Shown piece after piece: positions 3,451 to 5,467 of a DNA stretch of 5,467 nt (position 1 is its first letter; each line of letters starts with the position of its first letter). The notes beneath the pieces were generated by a model. The model made no database searches and had not been told where the DNA came from. It was given only the letters and a program-made list of their open reading frames with translations. The DNA comes from an uncultured Desulfobulbaceae bacterium (GTDB lineage: Bacteria > Desulfobacterota > Desulfobulbia > Desulfobulbales > Desulfobulbaceae): assembly GCA_945787305.1 (NCBI GenBank), contig CALZIH010000345.1:1-5467 (forward strand). Reading direction: 5' to 3'. Made by a program: the position numbers and the translations under genes.

Positions 3451-5467
3451 ATGAGTACAACTGTTAACATTGCCCTTGCAGGCAACCCCAACGCAGGAAA
3501 AACAACCCTTTTTAATCGATTGACCGGGGCACGCCAGCATGTCGGGAATTACCCGGGGGTAACTGTAGAAAAAAAAGAAGGCGTATTTACCTATAAAAGC
3601 AAGAAAATCAAGGTAACCGACCTGCCTGGCACCTATTCCCTCACGGCCTATTCCGTAGAGGAGCTGGTTGCTCGAGATTTTATTGTCAATGAGAGTCCCG
3701 ATGTGGTTGTGGATATAGTCGATGCATCAAACCTTGAACGAAACCTGTATTTGAGCTGTCAGTTTCTCGAGCTTGGTATTCCCATGGTTATTGCACTGAA
3801 CATGGTGGACGTTGCCGAAAGCCGTGGCATTGCAATCAAAGCTGACAAACTCTCCCGGCTTCTCGGGATTCCAGTGGTGCCGATCATTGCCCGAACAGGT
3901 AAGGGCGTTGAGGATCTGTTTGATGCAATCCTGACAACAGCTGCAAAGCAAGAGCCGACGCAGCCGGTAAGACTTCGCTACGGCTCAGATCTTGACCAGA
4001 CAATTACAGCCATGCTGCCGTTGATTGAAAAGAGCAACCTGCTTACCGACCTCTACCCTTCCCGCTGGATAGCCCTGAAACTTCTGGAAAACGATGAGCA
4101 GATCCTGGAAAAAGCCCATCTGGTGAATACAGAAATAACCGCACAGCTTACACAACACTGTGAGGTTGTAACCGCCCACCTGCAGCAGACTATGGATGTA
4201 TATCCTGAAGCTGTAATTGCAGATCACCGGTACGGATATATTAAATCCATACTTCACCAGGGAGTCATTACGGAAAGGTTTGTTGGTGACCGCCTCTATA
4301 CTTCAGACAAAATAGATAAGATAGTTACACACCGGCTGATAGGTCCCTTGATCATGGCCGCCATCCTCTATAGCCTGTACACCTTTACCTTTAGCTACAG
4401 TACGGTTCTGGTCGACATGTTGGCTTCCTTTTTCACTTTTATTTCGGGTACCGTTGACGACTTGCTCCCGGACGGTCCGATCAAATCGATGATTATCTCA
4501 GGAGTCATTGACGGGGTAGGCGGTGTTCTTGGTTTTGTCCCGATCATCATGTTTATGTTTTTTGGCATTGCTGTTTTGGAAGATTCGGGATACCTGGCCA
4601 GGGTTGCATTTATGATGGATCGTGTCTTTCACTTTTTCGGCCTGCACGGCTCCTCGGTCATGCCGTTTATCGTTTCCGGTGGTATAGCCGGAGGCTGTGC
4701 CGTACCCGGGGTTATGGCAACCCGAACCTTGCGATCACCAAAGGAACGTATGGCAACACTGCTTACCGTTCCGTTTATGAATTGCGGCGCTAAACTTCCC
4801 GTACTCACACTGATAATCGGTGCTTTTTTTTCAGAACACCAGGCTCGTTACATGTTTCTTGCCACCGTTGCCGCCTGGATGGTTGCCCTCATTGCGGCTA
4901 AATTCCTCCGCATGACAGTACTCAAGGGGGAATCCACCCCCTTTGTTATGGAACTCCCGCCATATAGATTCCCAACCATTCGTGGACTGATTATCCACAC
5001 CTGGGAACGGACCTGGCAGTACATTAAAAAAGCGGGAACTGTCATCCTGGGGATATCCATTGTCCTTTGGGCCATGATGACCTACCCGGGCCTGCCCGAA
5101 GATAAATCTTTTGAATATGAACAACAACGTCAAGAAATCCTTGCCGGCGCGAATGCGAATGAGCAGACCTTAACCGACAGCCTCCGCACTGCCCTTGCTG
5201 AGATCAACAGCCGTGAAGCTCAGGATGCGCTGCGTCACTCCATAGCAGGCAGAATCGGCATCGCGCTAGAAACCGTGAGCCATTTTGCCGGTTTTGACTG
5301 GCGAACAAACATTGCCCTGGTTGGCGGTTTTGCGGCAAAAGAGGTCATTGTTTCAACCTTGGGCACGGCCTATTCACTTGGCGAAGTAGATCCGGAAGCA
5401 TCCTCAAACCTTAAAGATCGTCTGGCTGCCGACCCACATTGGAATCCGGTGACCGCCTTGGCGGTGT
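3451..5467 (+). CDS. feoB: FeoB, ferrous iron transport protein B (3' end outside the window)
   Basis: The G-protein-coupled inner-membrane Fe(II) transporter; 672 codons are present of a family length near 700-800, so the C-terminus lies beyond the window. The N-terminal G domain shows G1 GNPNAGKT (11-18), the G2 region NYPGVTVE with T38, G3 DLPG (57-60) and G4 NMVD (117-120). The G5 loop reads ARTGKG (147-152) where SAxxGxG is common. Residues about 165-290 are the helical cytosolic linker. Membrane segments follow at roughly 295-311, 351-376, 405-425, 450-485 and 530-545, then a charged loop (546-610) and another membrane stretch from about 620. Both nucleoside-recognition (Gate) signatures are visible: GGCAVPGVMATRT with C416 and PFMNCGAKLP with C445, cysteines conserved in many FeoB proteins and proposed to line the iron path; a third conserved stretch is AKEVIVSTLG (628-637). 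The ATG at 3451 is forced by an in-frame TAA at 3445-3447. No Shine-Dalgarno sequence precedes it. Confidence 0.97.
   Translation, partial: MSTTVNIALAGNPNAGKTTLFNRLTGARQHVGNYPGVTVEKKEGVFTYKSKKIKVTDLPGTYSLTAYSVEELVARDFIVNESPDVVVDIVDASNLERNLYLSCQFLELGIPMVIALNMVDVAESRGIAIKADKLSRLLGIPVVPIIARTGKGVEDLFDAILTTAAKQEPTQPVRLRYGSDLDQTITAMLPLIEKSNLLTDLYPSRWIALKLLENDEQILEKAHLVNTEITAQLTQHCEVVTAHLQQTMDVYPEAVIADHRYGYIKSILHQGVITERFVGDRLYTSDKIDKIVTHRLIGPLIMAAILYSLYTFTFSYSTVLVDMLASFFTFISGTVDDLLPDGPIKSMIISGVIDGVGGVLGFVPIIMFMFFGIAVLEDSGYLARVAFMMDRVFHFFGLHGSSVMPFIVSGGIAGGCAVPGVMATRTLRSPKERMATLLTVPFMNCGAKLPVLTLIIGAFFSEHQARYMFLATVAAWMVALIAAKFLRMTVLKGESTPFVMELPPYRFPTIRGLIIHTWERTWQYIKKAGTVILGISIVLWAMMTYPGLPEDKSFEYEQQRQEILAGANANEQTLTDSLRTALAEINSREAQDALRHSIAGRIGIALETVSHFAGFDWRTNIALVGGFAAKEVIVSTLGTAYSLGEVDPEASSNLKDRLAADPHWNPVTALAV

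Noticed and set aside
3727..5133. Minus-strand open frames inside feoB
   Set aside because: FeoB motifs are continuous through this region on the plus strand; these are antisense shadows.

Overview
This window looks like chromosomal DNA of an anaerobic, iron-dependent Gram-negative bacterium, most likely a member of the Desulfobacterota (former Deltaproteobacteria). That placement is inference. It rests on the gene types, moderate base composition, a cation-diffusion-facilitator (CDF) protein fused to a nitrogenase-cofactor-type domain, and an intergenic motif near position 100 that I remember as common in that group. No ribosomal RNA or other decisive marker is present.

Layout: 1-158 is intergenic. 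159-851 (+) encodes a two-part PilZ protein with a complete cyclic-di-GMP-binding signature and a TTG start. 866-2017 (-) converges on it and encodes a CDF metal transporter with an extra C-terminal Nitro_FeMo-Co (NifX/NifB-like) domain. 2018-2550 is a 533-base divergent intergenic region rich in repeats and possible control sites. 2551-2865 (+) is feoA with a Cys/His-rich N-terminal extension. 2943-3110 (+) is a 55-residue FeoB-associated Cys-rich membrane protein. 3111-3450 is a 340-base gap with A-tracts and promoter-like sequence. 3451-5467 (+) is feoB, cut by the window edge after 672 codons.

The main unit is a ferrous iron uptake locus: FeoB is the G-protein-coupled inner-membrane Fe(II) transporter, FeoA its cytosolic SH3-like partner, and the small Cys-rich protein a probable accessory. 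The divergent CDF protein would move divalent metal the opposite way, out of the cytosol. Its extra domain belongs to a family that binds iron-sulfur-type clusters, so import and export of iron may be paired around one shared control region. The PilZ gene is convergent and need not be related in function.

The least explained DNA is 2018-2550. It holds a 147-base element bounded by imperfect terminal inverted repeats, two sigma-32-like promoter matches, five same-strand CCTAA motifs, a perfect 10-base tandem repeat and a short inverted repeat containing a consensus DnaA box. I found no CRISPR array, tRNA, rRNA, insertion-sequence transposase or phage gene.
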